DNA of 64,000 nt. It comes from Paramesorhizobium endophyticum (lineage in GTDB: Bacteria > Pseudomonadota > Alphaproteobacteria > Rhizobiales > Rhizobiaceae). The position numbers were made by a program, and so were the translations under genes. A model generated the notes under the pieces. It had not been told where the DNA came from. It worked only from the letters and a program-made list of their open reading frames with translations, and searched no databases. The stretch lies in NCBI RefSeq assembly GCF_014640615.1, contig NZ_BMHH01000009.1, forward strand, positions 1 to 64,000. The letters run 5' to 3'. Below, piece by piece: positions 52,560 through 60,932 of this stretch (position 1 is the first letter of the stretch; each line of letters begins with the position of its first letter).

Positions 52560-52949
52560 ATGGCGGCGACGGGCGAAAAGCAGCGCATCGACAAATGGCT
52601 GTTCTTCGCGCGCGTCGTCAAATCGCGCTCGCTGGCGGCGAAGCTAGCCATGGGTGGCCGGGTGCGGGTCAACCGCGACAAGATCGACCAGGCGGCCTAT
52701 CCGGTAAAGGTCGGCGATGTGCTGACCGTCACGCTCGAGCGGCGAATCCTCGTCTACAAGGTGCTCGCTACCGGCCATCGCCGCGGTCCGGCTGAAGAAG
52801 CCCGGCTTCTCTACGAGGACATATCGCCGCAGCCTGAAAAGAGCGCCGCGCCACAGCCCACGGATTTGCCCGTTCGCGATGCGGGTAGCGGGCGGCCCAC
52901 CAAGCGGGAGCGGCGGGAGATTGATCGGCTGCGGGGGGAGTTTGAGTAG
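52560..52949 (+). CDS. S4-domain RNA-binding protein, Hsp15-like
   Basis: A 129-residue protein with an N-terminal S4 domain (QRIDKWLFFARVVKSRSLAA, GRVRVNRDKIDQAAYPVKVG) and a basic tail ending TKRERREIDRLRGEFE. E. coli Hsp15 (HslR) binds stalled 50S subunits that carry nascent peptide. It starts 4 bp after the helicase stop, so the two are co-translated and probably act on the same RNA. Confidence 0.92.
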   Translation: MAATGEKQRIDKWLFFARVVKSRSLAAKLAMGGRVRVNRDKIDQAAYPVKVGDVLTVTLERRILVYKVLATGHRRGPAEEARLLYEDISPQPEKSAAPQPTDLPVRDAGSGRPTKRERREIDRLRGEFE

Positions 52950-52979
52950 GCGTTTTGATTGCAAGGCTGTGCCAGGGAC

Positions 52980-53141
52980 ACCCCCCTCTGTCCTGCCGGA
53001 CATCTCCCCCCTCAAGGGGGGAGATTACGCATTCATGAGCGGCCCAGTACCAATCGCAGACGTTGTAGGATGAGGGAGTAGCTCTGTGTCAGCCAATCTC
53101 CCCCCTTGAGGGGGAGATGCCCGGCAGGGCAGAGGGGGGTG
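52980..53141. repeat. Family A element, complete
   Basis: ACCCCCCTCTGTCCTGCCGG, ACATCTCCCCCCTCAAGGGG, GGAGATTACG, a core of about 70 bp, then CCAATCTCCCCCCTTGAGGG, GGAGATGCCCGGCAGGGCAG and a G-run. Together with 53142-53333, where I see no gene, it separates the S4 gene from fdxA. Confidence 0.88.
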
Positions 53142-53333
53142 TTGTCCCGCCAACGTTTCCGCTCTATGTCCTGGCCACGCCGGTAAAATATTCTCCCTTC
53201 CCACACCCACACAGATATGATTTCGCGTTCTGCGGTGTAGTGCCGCGCGGGCTGGTGCATCCCCTTGCATGCCGGCTGCAAAAGCGTTAGCTCACTGCCA
53301 TAATTTAAAGAAGACCGTATCAGGAGTCCTGTT

Positions 53334-53672
53334 ATGACCTATGTCGTGACCGACAATTGCATCCGCTGCAAATATACGGATTGCGTCGAGGTCTGTCCGG
53401 TCGATTGTTTTTACGAAGGCGAAAACATGCTCGTCATCAATCCTGACGAGTGCATCGATTGCGGCGTATGCGAGCCGGAATGCCCGGCGGAGGCGATCAA
53501 GCCGGATACCGAGCCCGGCCTCGACAAATGGCTGGAACTTAACGCCGAATACGCCGTTAAATGGCCGAACCTGACCGCGAAGAAGCCGGAGATGTCCGAA
53601 GCCAAGGAAATGGACGGGGTCGAAGGCAAATTGGAGAAATTCTTCTCTCCCGAGCCGGGTGAAGGTGACTAG
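53334..53672 (+). CDS. fdxA: 7Fe-8S ferredoxin
   Basis: A 112-residue FdxA-type ferredoxin. The cluster ligands are in [18 protein letters not shown] (residues 9-25) and [15 protein letters not shown] (40-50), a 3Fe-4S plus a 4Fe-4S site. The long C-terminal tail ([20 protein letters not shown]) is typical of this low-potential electron carrier family. ATG at 53334 has a CAGGAGTCC site. The position between the helicase/S4 pair and carD is conserved in Brucella-like genomes. Confidence 0.95.
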   Translation: MTYVVTDNCIRCKYTDCVEVCPVDCFYEGENMLVINPDECIDCGVCEPECPAEAIKPDTEPGLDKWLELNAEYAVKWPNLTAKKPEMSEAKEMDGVEGKLEKFFSPEPGEGD

Positions 53673-54050
53673 GAATTTGCGGCGAGGCGGCCTCTCATTG
53701 GACGCCTTCGCTGACTTATTTTTAGCACCCGCGGCAAATTGTTGATTCTTTCAGCTTTTTATGTTAAGAGTTCATTCATAAATGTCGATGGCTGGACGTC
53801 AACTCGTGACGCATATGCGTTAATCACCGAAAGGCTGTTTTTCTTTTTCCGGTCTTTAGCGGGTGCCGGTGGAATTGTGTGGCCAAGGCCCACATCAGGC
53901 GCCGCTTCCGGACGAGACAGTTTGCGCTTTCCTTGATTTTCGCCTTTCCGGACAGGGTCGGCAGACCGGTTTCCCCTTGCTTATGGGGCGCCGGCTTACC
54001 ATGTGTTAACCGGCGGGTCCCGCCGGGCACAAGAGGGAGTATGAAGCGTA
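53673..54050. other. Long leader region of carD with a perfect palindrome
   Basis: 378 bp without a supportable gene, partly AT-rich (53730-53870). At 54010-54026 CCGGCGGG-T-CCCGCCGG is a perfect 17-base palindrome, directly before the AAGAGGGAG ribosome site of carD. As RNA, the arms are separated by a single base, so a hairpin would need to open the inner pairs. It may control carD translation or be a protein-binding site. Confidence 0.5.
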
Positions 54051-54632
54051 ATGACATCCCAGCAGAAAAAGCCCGCGACGCGCCAGGGTTTCAAGACGAG
54101 CGAATTCATCGTTTATCCCGCTCATGGCGTCGGCCAGATCGTGGCTATCGAAGAGCAGGAAGTGGCGGGCCACAAGCTTGAACTTTTCGTGATCGATTTC
54201 CAGAAAGACAAAATGCGCCTCAAGGTGCCGGTCGCCAAGGCATCGACCATCGGCATGCGCAAGCTTTCCGAGACGGATTATGTCGACCGCGCGCTGAAGG
54301 TCGTGCAGGGCCGTGCGCGCGTGAAGCGCACCATGTGGTCGCGCCGCGCGCAGGAATATGATGCGAAGATCAATTCGGGCGATTTGATCTCGATTTCGGA
54401 AGTGGTGCGCGACCTCTACCGCGCCGAAAACCAGCCGGAGCAGTCCTATTCGGAGCGCCAGCTTTACGAAGCCGCGCTCGACCGCATGGCGCGTGAAATC
54501 GCCGCCGTCAACAAGATGTCGGAAACCGAAGCCGTCCGCCTGATCGAGGTGAACCTCGCCAAGGGACCGAAGCGCGGCGCCAAGGCCGACGCGGAAGCCG
54601 AGATCGAGGAAGACGAGGCCGAAGCCGCGTAA
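54051..54632 (+). CDS. carD: CarD-type RNA polymerase-binding transcription factor
   Basis: A 193-residue CarD/CdnL protein. The N-terminal RNA-polymerase interaction domain (FKTSEFIVYPAHGVGQIVAI) is followed by the helical DNA-binding domain with ARVKRTMWSRRAQEYDAKIN. An acidic C-terminal tail (ADAEAEIEEDEAEAA) ends it. CarD stabilises open complexes, notably at rRNA promoters. ATG at 54051 fits the family start; an ATG at 54041 is in another frame. A clear terminator follows. Confidence 0.94.
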   Translation: MTSQQKKPATRQGFKTSEFIVYPAHGVGQIVAIEEQEVAGHKLELFVIDFQKDKMRLKVPVAKASTIGMRKLSETDYVDRALKVVQGRARVKRTMWSRRAQEYDAKINSGDLISISEVVRDLYRAENQPEQSYSERQLYEAALDRMAREIAAVNKMSETEAVRLIEVNLAKGPKRGAKADAEAEIEEDEAEAA

Positions 54633-54686
54633 GACTTCGTGGACGCACGGCGGTCCCAAGGGCTTGGGGCCGGGTGATTAAACAGA

Positions 54687-54720
54687 AATGGCCGCATCGG
54701 AAACGGTGCGGCCATTTTTG
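54687..54720 (+). terminator. Rho-independent terminator of carD
   Basis: AATGGCCGCA, loop TCGGAAACGG, TGCGGCCATT, then TTTG: a perfect 10-bp stem about 55 bases after the carD stop codon. Confidence 0.9.
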
Positions 54721-54792
54721 TGTTGATGATTTCAGCGACGACGTTTCGCTTTGTAAGAAACACCATTTTACCGGTGCGGTCGCTTCACCGTC

Positions 54793-54953
54793 GAGGCATG
54801 GATTCCTGTGACAAGCACAGGAATGACGGAGGTGTTTTTTCTTCCACGAGAACCGTTCGAGCGGAGGGCGCGCGCCGTGCTGAAAAGGTCAGAGGTTGGC
54901 CGCAGCAGCAAACCTATCGTCATTCCTGTGCTTGTCACAGGAATCCATGCCTC
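54793..54953. repeat. Family F element with perfect 35-bp inverted arms
   Basis: Arm 54793-54827 starts GAGGCATGGATTCCTGTGAC and ends CACAGGAATGAC. Arm 54919-54953 is its exact reverse complement, separated by 91 bp. Each arm contains its own CCTGTG-ACAAG-CACAGG hairpin. The flanks of 54721-55017 hold no gene. Confidence 0.9.
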
Positions 54954-55017
54954 AACCGTTCTGCTATCATAACAGCCCAAATTATTCAGCGAAACGCTCC
55001 GGGCTGGCAGCCAGCCC

Positions 55018-55278
55018 TCAGCTCATCCCAAGCGCGTCCTTGTAGAGCTGGATCATTGCCTCTTCTTCCTGACGCTCCTGCTCTTCCTTCTTGCGCAGGC
55101 GGATGACGGTGCGGACCGCCTTGGCGTCGAAGCCCGAGCCCTTCAGTTCTGCGTAGACATCCTTGATGTCGTCGGAGATCGTCTTCTTTTCTTCCTCAAG
55201 CCGTTCGATGCGCTCGATGAAAGCGCGCAGCTGTCCGACGGCTACCGTCTGTGCGGTGTCACTTGTGATATCGTCCAC
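55018..55278 (-). CDS. gapR: GapR-type nucleoid-associated protein (DUF2312)
   Basis: An 86-residue helical protein, [20 protein letters not shown] and [20 protein letters not shown], the UPF0335/DUF2312 family now known as GapR in Caulobacter. GapR forms tetramers that clamp overtwisted DNA ahead of polymerases and aids replication. Length and sequence are typical. It is divergent from the DUF1036 gene. A GGGCTGG-CAG-CCAGCCC hairpin at 55001-55017 touches its stop codon on the downstream side. Confidence 0.95.
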   Translation of the reverse strand: MDDITSDTAQTVAVGQLRAFIERIERLEEEKKTISDDIKDVYAELKGSGFDAKAVRTVIRLRKKEEQERQEEEAMIQLYKDALGMS

Positions 55279-55554
55279 GGATTCGTTCTCCAGATCGGTT
55301 GGGGGATTTGAACAAGTCGATGCCCGACGCAGCGCGGCGGGTCAAGACCACGATGCGCGTCATTCGCAGCCTATATTGTCAGGGATATGGTTTATAATCG
55401 GTGAGGCGCCTGCCGTACTGCGTTTGCGGTTTCTCCGTGACGGGCGGTTCCGCCATTCTTTTGCCCAATCGCCAGCGTCCGAAGTTTTCCCGGCTCCTCA
55501 CGTTCCAAGTGCGTTGACATCATCAGCGAAACTGCCGAAAAGAGGGCAACCAAG

Positions 55555-56043
55555 ATGGGATATTCAAGCGTGACAGGCTCGCGAATGCGCGCTCAACACC
55601 TCACCGTTTTTTCCGGCGCTCTCGCTCTGGGCATGATGCTCATGGGTACGGCCGCGCGCGCGGATTTCCGCGTTTGCAACGCAACACAGAATCTCGTCGG
55701 CGTGGCGATCGGTTATCGCGCCAAGACCGGATGGATCACCGAAGGCTGGTGGCACATCAACGGCTCGAGCTGCAAGACGCTCATCGAAGGGCCGCTTTCG
55801 CAGCGCTATTACTATCTCTATGCCGAGGACGCCGAAGGGGGAGGCCGTTGGGACGGCCCGGTGAACATGTGCGTCGCGGAGAGGGAATTCAAGATCACCG
55901 GCGTCAACGATTGCTTCGCTCGCGGTTTCCAGCGCGCCGGATTTCAGGAATACGACACGGGAGAACAGTCGAGCTGGATGGTCCAGCTGACCGACGAAAC
56001 GCCTCCCGAAAATCCGACAGTGACAGGAACGAATAATCCATGA
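55555..56043 (+). CDS. DUF1036 secreted protein
   Basis: A 162-residue exported protein. A signal peptide (LTVFSGALALGMMLMGTAAR, cleavage near ARA-DF) precedes a DUF1036 domain: FRVCNATQNLVGVAIGYRAK, GWWHINGSSCKTLIEGPLSQ, RYYYLYAEDAEGGG. Four mature cysteines suggest two disulfides. The function is unknown. Its stop overlaps the pyk start (ATGA), so the pair is translationally coupled; this pairing is common in rhizobia. Confidence 0.9.
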   Translation: MGYSSVTGSRMRAQHLTVFSGALALGMMLMGTAARADFRVCNATQNLVGVAIGYRAKTGWITEGWWHINGSSCKTLIEGPLSQRYYYLYAEDAEGGGRWDGPVNMCVAEREFKITGVNDCFARGFQRAGFQEYDTGEQSSWMVQLTDETPPENPTVTGTNNP

Positions 56044-57476
56044 GACGCAGCCGCAAGGTCAAAATTCTCGCAACGCTTGGACCGGCTTCATCAGAGGAAG
56101 CGGTGATCCGCAAGCTTTACGAGGCGGGGGCGGATGTTTTTCGCATCAATATGAGCCATGCCGACCACGATCTGATGCGCGCCCTCGTGCAGCGCATCCG
56201 CAATGTGGAGCGGGAAATGGGCCGGCCCATCGGCATTCTCGCCGATCTGCAGGGGCCGAAGCTGCGTGTCGGCAAGTTTAGGGATGGCAAGGTCGCCTTG
56301 ACGCCCGGCCAGAGCTTCACGCTCGACGATCAGGATGTGCCGGGTGACAACACCCGCGTTTTCCTGCCGCATCCGGAAATTCTGCAATCGGTCGAGCCGG
56401 GGCATCGGCTGCTGATCGATGACGGTCGCCTGGCGCTGGTGGCGGAAGAGGCGGACGGCAAGTCGATCCGGTGCCGCGTGGTTTCCGGCACAGGCATTTC
56501 CGACCGCAAGGGCGTGAGCCTGCCCGACACGACGCTGGGCGTGAGCGCGCTCACCGAGAAGGACCGCAAGGACCTTGACGCTGTGCTGCAGGAAGAGATC
56601 GACTGGGTGGCGCTTTCCTTCATCCAGCGGCCCGAGGATCTGGCGGAAGTGCGCAAGATCGCGCGTGGACGCGTCGGCCTTCTCTCCAAGATCGAAAAGC
56701 CGCAGGCTGTCGCTCGCCTTGACGAGATCATCGAGCTTTCGGACGCGCTGATGGTGGCGCGCGGCGATCTTGGCGTGGAAATGCCGCTCGAGGCGGTTCC
56801 GGGCATCCAGAAGCAGATCATCCGCGCCGCACGCCGCGCCGGCAAGCCTGTTGTCGTCGCCACGCAGATGCTGGAATCGATGATCACGGCGCCGGTGCCG
56901 ACCCGCGCGGAGGTGTCGGATGTCGCCACCGCCGTGTTCGAGGGCGCGGATGCGATCATGCTTTCCGCCGAATCAGCTGCCGGGCAATATCCGGTCGAGG
57001 CGGTTGCCACCATGGCGCGGATTGCCGAGAAGGTGGAACGCGACCCGACCTATCCGGGCATCATCCACGCGCAGCGCTCCGAGCCGGAAGCGACGGGCGC
57101 GGATGCGATTTCGCTCGCCGCAAGGCAGATCGCCGAGACGCTCAAGCTGTCGGCCATCATTACCTATACGGCATCGGGAACGACGGGCCTGCGCGCCGCA
57201 CGCGAGCGCCCGCAGACGCCGATCATTGCGCTCTCGCCCATCGTGGAGACGGCGCGCCGGCTTTCCCTCGTCTGGGGGCTGCATTGCGTCGTGACAGAGG
57301 ATGCGAAGGATCTCGACGACATGGTCGACCGCGCCTGCAACATCGCCTTCCGCGAAGGCTTCGCCAAGCCGGGCGACCGCGTGATCATCACGGCAGGCGT
57401 ACCGCTGCGCACGCCCGGTTCGACGAATATGCTGCGCATTGCCTATATCGGAGCGGATGGGCTGACGGGGATTTGA
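56040..57476 (+). CDS. pyk: Pyruvate kinase
   Basis: A 478-residue glycolytic enzyme converting PEP and ADP to pyruvate and ATP. KVKILATLGPASSEEAVIRK is the N-terminal block, FRINMSHADHDL follows, the active-site LLSKIEKPQAVARLDEII is near 220, and MVARGDLGVEMPLE is near 240. The C-terminal allosteric domain is complete. It starts 4 bp inside the DUF1036 gene. Its product is used by pyc, which is in this window. Confidence 0.97.
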   Translation: MRRSRKVKILATLGPASSEEAVIRKLYEAGADVFRINMSHADHDLMRALVQRIRNVEREMGRPIGILADLQGPKLRVGKFRDGKVALTPGQSFTLDDQDVPGDNTRVFLPHPEILQSVEPGHRLLIDDGRLALVAEEADGKSIRCRVVSGTGISDRKGVSLPDTTLGVSALTEKDRKDLDAVLQEEIDWVALSFIQRPEDLAEVRKIARGRVGLLSKIEKPQAVARLDEIIELSDALMVARGDLGVEMPLEAVPGIQKQIIRAARRAGKPVVVATQMLESMITAPVPTRAEVSDVATAVFEGADAIMLSAESAAGQYPVEAVATMARIAEKVERDPTYPGIIHAQRSEPEATGADAISLAARQIAETLKLSAIITYTASGTTGLRAARERPQTPIIALSPIVETARRLSLVWGLHCVVTEDAKDLDDMVDRACNIAFREGFAKPGDRVIITAGVPLRTPGSTNMLRIAYIGADGLTGI

Positions 57477-57523
57477 TAAGTCCCTGCTCTCGCTGCGCCG
57501 TCATCGAGGCGGCTGGCAAGCCA

Positions 57524-57987
57524 CCCCTCATCCGGCCCTACGGGCCACCTTCTCCCACAAGGGGAGAAGGGAGGGGGCTGGCATGGCGCTTAGAGCGTTT
57601 CACGGTTTGATGGAAACTGTTGCTACCGTGACCCATTCACCCTCGCCCTTCGATGCTCGCTACGCGAGCACCGAAGGATGAGGGTGAAGGGCGTCGGCGC
57701 TCAGTAGCCCTCATGGTGAGGTGCGAATGGAGCGCAGCGGAATTCGCCTCGAACCACGAGGGCGCTTGGCGCTGATTCCATCAAAACATGAACGGCTCTA
57801 AAGCGTGTTGCATTTTATCGCATTCATGGAACACGCTTTAAGTTTTTGTTTTTGCGCATGTCTTTACCCCAAAACCGGTTCCCACTTTTGGGAGACATGC
57901 TTTAATGCCATTCACGAACGTTTGCGATTGGCGGGATTCTCCCCTTGTGGGAGAAGATAGGTACGCGAAGCGTGGTCGGATGAGGGG
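57524..57987. repeat. Nested mosaic of palindromic elements (G containing C and D)
   Basis: Outer family G (RIME-like) arms: CCCCTCATCCGGCCCTACGG to AAGGGGAGAAGG (57524-57570) and TTCTCCCCTTGTGGGAGAAG to GGTCGGATGAGGGG (57937-57987). Inside lies a complete family C element (57592-57801), with TAGAGCGTTTCACGGTTTGA and TTCCATCAAAACATGAACGG at its ends. Next comes an AAAGCGTGTT/AACACGCTTT stem (57800-57840) and a family D hairpin (57856-57900). The 516-bp gap holds no gene. Confidence 0.82.
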
Positions 57988-57992
57988 GTCCC

Positions 57993-58610
57993 TCAAGTCC
58001 TCGTATCCGTCAACTCATCCGTAATCTCGCCGGCTTCCTTCTGCGCGTCACGCAGCATGGGATAGACGGCCAAGGCGCGTTCGTAGGCGCGCAGGGCGAG
58101 TTCCTTGCGGCCTGTCTCCCTGAGGATCGAGCCCATGCCCATCAGCGCCGCGAAATGGCGCGGCTCCAGCCGTAGGGCGCGGTCGATGTCGCGCATGGCG
58201 CTGGTATAATCATTCATCAGGAAGAAGAGCGTGGCGCGGCGGTTCCAGCCCTCGGCATAGTCGGGCTTGAGCGTGACGATCTCGTTCAGAAAATCGATCG
58301 CGACGGGATATTTCTTCTCGGCGATGGCGTCGCTCGCCCATCCCATCATCAGATCGATGGTGGCGCTGCCGGACTGGTTCCACAGCCCGTAAATCTCACT
58401 CGCAATGCGCTTCGCCTTGGCTTCGTCGCGCTCCTTGCGCAATTCGCCGAACAGCCGGTCGAGCCTGGCGCTGCGCTTCTGCGCTTCGGTCGCTCCTGCA
58501 GGGTTGGCAGCAGCGGCAGGCTCAGGAGGCGCAGCCGCATTCGCCGCCGAGACGGACGCGGCGGGGAAGAAGATGAGAGCTAAAATGGCAAAAACGTTCC
58601 GCATACGCAT
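57993..58610 (-). CDS. TPR-repeat exported protein
   Basis: About 205 residues. A signal peptide (MRMRNVFAILALIFFPAASV, cleavage near SAA) and an Ala/Pro-rich linker are followed by three tetratricopeptide repeats in the second half (YPVAIDFLNEIVTLKPDYAE, YTSAMRDIDRALRLEPRHFA, ELALRAYERALAVYPMLRDA). It is probably a periplasmic scaffold. The start is uncertain among ATGs at 58622, 58610 and 58604; none has a strong site. It lies between pyk and rpmJ, convergent with pyk. Confidence 0.82.
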   Translation of the reverse strand: MRMRNVFAILALIFFPAASVSAANAAAPPEPAAAANPAGATEAQKRSARLDRLFGELRKERDEAKAKRIASEIYGLWNQSGSATIDLMMGWASDAIAEKKYPVAIDFLNEIVTLKPDYAEGWNRRATLFFLMNDYTSAMRDIDRALRLEPRHFAALMGMGSILRETGRKELALRAYERALAVYPMLRDAQKEAGEITDELTDTRT

Positions 58611-58695
58611 GAGGTTACTCATGCGCAGCGAAACGTCAAATGCGAATTTCAGGATAAGGCCTTCCGTGAAGCGGAATAGCCTCATCATCGCGTGA

Positions 58696-58821
58696 TCAGC
58701 CCTGACGTGCCTTGTAGCGCGGGGCGGTCTTGTTGATGATGTAGATGCGGCCCTTGCGGCGAACCATGCGGTTGTCGCGATGACGGCCCTTGAGCGCTTT
58801 GAGCGAGTTCTTGATCTTCAT
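58696..58821 (-). CDS. rpmJ: 50S ribosomal protein L36
   Basis: A 41-residue protein, [20 protein letters not shown] plus [20 protein letters not shown] and G, of the alternative (zinc-independent, C-minus) L36 type usual in alphaproteobacteria. It lies alone between the TPR gene and purK. The ribosome site (GGTGACTGAC) is weak. The frame is open upstream to 58908, but the ribosomal protein start is clear. Confidence 0.96.
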   Translation of the reverse strand: MKIKNSLKALKGRHRDNRMVRRKGRIYIINKTAPRYKARQG

Positions 58822-58961
58822 GTCAGTCACCGGTCTGGTTGGCCCGTCGCCGGGCATCAATGAAGGCGCGTTGGGCGCGCCCAGATGAGGTTGGGGCGAA
58901 ATAGCCAAGGATTGTGGCTGATGTCAACTCCCACCGTGGCAAAAGATCGGCCCAACCGATT

Positions 58962-60089
58962 CTATTTTTTGGCATATTTAATGCCGCATGGTCTTAACCG
59001 AAAAGTCTCCAACTTTTCGGGACCATGCTTTATGCGCGTGACATGCCCCATCTTGCGGCCCGGGCGGGCTTCCGCCTTGCCGTAGAGGTTGAGCACGGCC
59101 TGCGGCTCTCCAAGAATATCAGGCACGCGCGCCACATCGTCGCCGATGAGATTCTCCATCACGCAATCGCTATGCCTGATAGTGTCGCCCAGCGGTAGGT
59201 CAGCGATGGCGCGGATATGCTGCTCGAACTGAGAAATGGCGCAGGCGGCTTCCGTCCAATGGCCGGAATTGTGAACGCGCGGCGCGAACTCATTGGCAAG
59301 CAGCGTGCCGTCCTTCAGGACGAAGAACTCAAGGCCCATGACGCCGACATAATCGAGCGCGTGCATGAGCTTTTCCGCCGCCTCGCGCGCCCTCGCCGCC
59401 GTTGTGGGCGTAATGCTGGCCGGCACTGTTGAGGTGGCGAGAATGCCGCTGGCATGGACGTTCTCGGCGATATCATAGGTGCGGGAATTGCCGGCGCGGT
59501 CGCGGGCGGCGATGACCGAGACTTCGCGCTCGAACGGCACGAAACCTTCCAGAATAGCGGGCGCATGGCCGATAGCGTCGAGGGCGGCGTCCAGATCGTC
59601 GCTGCCGTCGCCCCTGAGCCGCACCTGGCCCTTGCCGTCATAGCCGAGGCGCCGCGTCTTCAGGATGGCGGGGCCGCCGATGGCGAAGAGGCCGGCGGCA
59701 AGGCTTTGCGTGTCGCTGACCAGATGCCAGGGGGCGGTTTCGATGCCGGAATCGTTGAGGAAGGCCTTTTCGCGGAAACGGTCCTGCGAAACCTCGAGCG
59801 CGATGGGGGGCGGGAAGACGAGCTTCTCCGCCGCGAGCCTCTGTGCTGCCTCGACGGGGACGTTCTCGAACTCATAGGTGATGACGTCGCAGGCTTCCGC
59901 CAGTTCCGCCAGCGCCGCCTTATCATCATAAGCCGCGACGATCTGCCGGTTCGCGACCTGCGCGGCGGGGCAATCGGCTTGCGGCTCCAGAATGACGGTG
60001 TGGAAGCCGAGGCGCGCCGCCGCTTGCGCCAGCATCCGGCCGAGCTGGCCGCCGCCGATAATGCCGATGGTCGATCCGGGCTTCAACAT
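58962..60089 (-). CDS. purK: N5-carboxyaminoimidazole ribonucleotide synthase with repeat-derived tail
   Basis: A 375-residue ATP-grasp enzyme that carboxylates AIR with ATP and bicarbonate in purine synthesis. GIIGGGQLGRMLAQAAARLG starts it, and LKTRRLGYDGKGQ and LANEFAPRVHNSGHWTEAAC are the family blocks. The normal end is GRKMGHVTRIK. Beyond that, the last 21 residues (HGPEKLETFRLRPCGIKYAK, K) are translated from a family D hairpin element at 58986-59028. ATG at 60089 is preferred; a GTG at 60095 would overlap the purE stop. It is coupled to purE. Confidence 0.95.
   Translation of the reverse strand: MLKPGSTIGIIGGGQLGRMLAQAAARLGFHTVILEPQADCPAAQVANRQIVAAYDDKAALAELAEACDVITYEFENVPVEAAQRLAAEKLVFPPPIALEVSQDRFREKAFLNDSGIETAPWHLVSDTQSLAAGLFAIGGPAILKTRRLGYDGKGQVRLRGDGSDDLDAALDAIGHAPAILEGFVPFEREVSVIAARDRAGNSRTYDIAENVHASGILATSTVPASITPTTAARAREAAEKLMHALDYVGVMGLEFFVLKDGTLLANEFAPRVHNSGHWTEAACAISQFEQHIRAIADLPLGDTIRHSDCVMENLIGDDVARVPDILGEPQAVLNLYGKAEARPGRKMGHVTRIKHGPEKLETFRLRPCGIKYAKK
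58986..59028. repeat. Family D hairpin inside the 3' end of purK
   Basis: GCATGGTC, CCGAAAAGTCTCC, AACTTTTCGGG and ACCATGC: outer GCATGGTC/GACCATGC and inner CCGAAAAGT/ACTTTTCGG arms pair. It is the same design as 19173-19215. In phase on the minus strand it encodes the extra C-terminal residues of PurK. Confidence 0.85.
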
Positions 60090-60091
60090 GG

Positions 60092-60589
60092 TCACGCCTC
60101 GTCCTTCGGGCGTTCGGCCACGTCGGCGCTCTGTTTCTCGCGCCAGGCGTCGAGCCGCTTGGCGAGCGCTTCATCGGAAAGCGCCAGCACGGCGGCGGCG
60201 AGAAGCGCGGCGTTGACCGCGCCGGACCGGCCGATGGCGAGCGTGCCGACGGGAATGCCGGCGGGCATCTGGACGATGGAGAGAAGCGAATCCTGCCCGG
60301 ATAGTGCTTTTGACTCCACCGGGACGCCCAAAACGGGCAGGGGCGTCATCGAAGCGGCCATGCCCGGCAGATGCGCCGCGCCGCCGGCCCCGGCGATGAT
60401 CACCTTGAAGCCTTCCGCCTTCGCGCCCTTGGCGAAGGCGACGAGGCGGTCCGGCGTGCGATGGGCGGAAACGATGCGGGCGTCGTAGGAGATATCAAGC
60501 GCGGCGAGCGTCTCGGCGGCGTGGCGCATTGTCGGCCAATCGGACTGGCTGCCCATGATGATCGCCACATCGGCCCGTGTCTCAGCCAT
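60092..60589 (-). CDS. purE: N5-carboxyaminoimidazole ribonucleotide mutase
   Basis: A 165-residue class I PurE that moves the carboxyl group of N5-CAIR to give [13 protein letters not shown] starts near residue 13, H43 in SAHRTPDRL is the catalytic histidine, and [14 protein letters not shown] follows. ATG at 60589 has a GGAAAG site. It precedes purK, which begins at its stop codon. Length is typical. Confidence 0.96.
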   Translation of the reverse strand: MAETRADVAIIMGSQSDWPTMRHAAETLAALDISYDARIVSAHRTPDRLVAFAKGAKAEGFKVIIAGAGGAAHLPGMAASMTPLPVLGVPVESKALSGQDSLLSIVQMPAGIPVGTLAIGRSGAVNAALLAAAVLALSDEALAKRLDAWREKQSADVAERPKDEA

Positions 60590-60671
60590 CGCCACTTTCC
60601 TTTTGTCGTTGGATGAAAGGCACTTAACCGAAAAGCCCCGGTCTCGCAAGGCGAGGGCTGGGTGGAGCGGG

Positions 60672-60893
60672 TTTTGTTTGATGGAATTGGCGCCGAGCGC
60701 CCTCGCGGTTCGAGGCGAATTCCGCTGCGCTCCATTCGCACCTCACCATGAGGGCTACTGGAGCGCCGACACCCCTTCACCCTCATCCTGAGGTGCGACC
60801 CGTAGCTTGCGAAGGGGAGCCTCGAAGGGCGAGGGTGAAGGGGATCGCCATGGCACCTGCTTTCCATCAAACGGTAAGCTGCTCTGATGTCAC
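60672..60893. repeat. Family C element
   Basis: GTTTTGTTTGATGGAATTGG, CGCCCTCGCGGTTCGAGGCG, ACCTCACCATGAGGGCTACT, CTCATCCTGAGGTGCGACCC, AGCCTCGAAGGGCGAGGGTG and, at the right end, TTTCCATCAAACGGTAAGC. It has TTTGATGGAA/TTCCATCAAA ends and fills most of the purE-DUF465 gap (60590-60923). Confidence 0.85.
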
Positions 60894-60932
60894 CCCTACT
60901 AGGCAATTCTGATGTCACCCCTACTAGGCAAT
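60883..60932. repeat. Exact 25-bp tandem duplication
   Basis: TCTGATGTCACCCCTACTAG then GCAAT, at 60883-60907 and again at 60908-60932. The second copy carries the stop codon and last residue codons of the DUF465 gene, so the duplication copied the 3' end of that gene. Confidence 0.92.

Noticed and set aside
60590-60923. 6S RNA or other structured RNA near purE
   Set aside because: The gap is explained by a family C element and a tandem duplication; no 6S-like bulged hairpin was evident.
60883-60932. Possible CRISPR start
   Set aside because: Only two abutting identical units without spacers; this is a tandem duplication.
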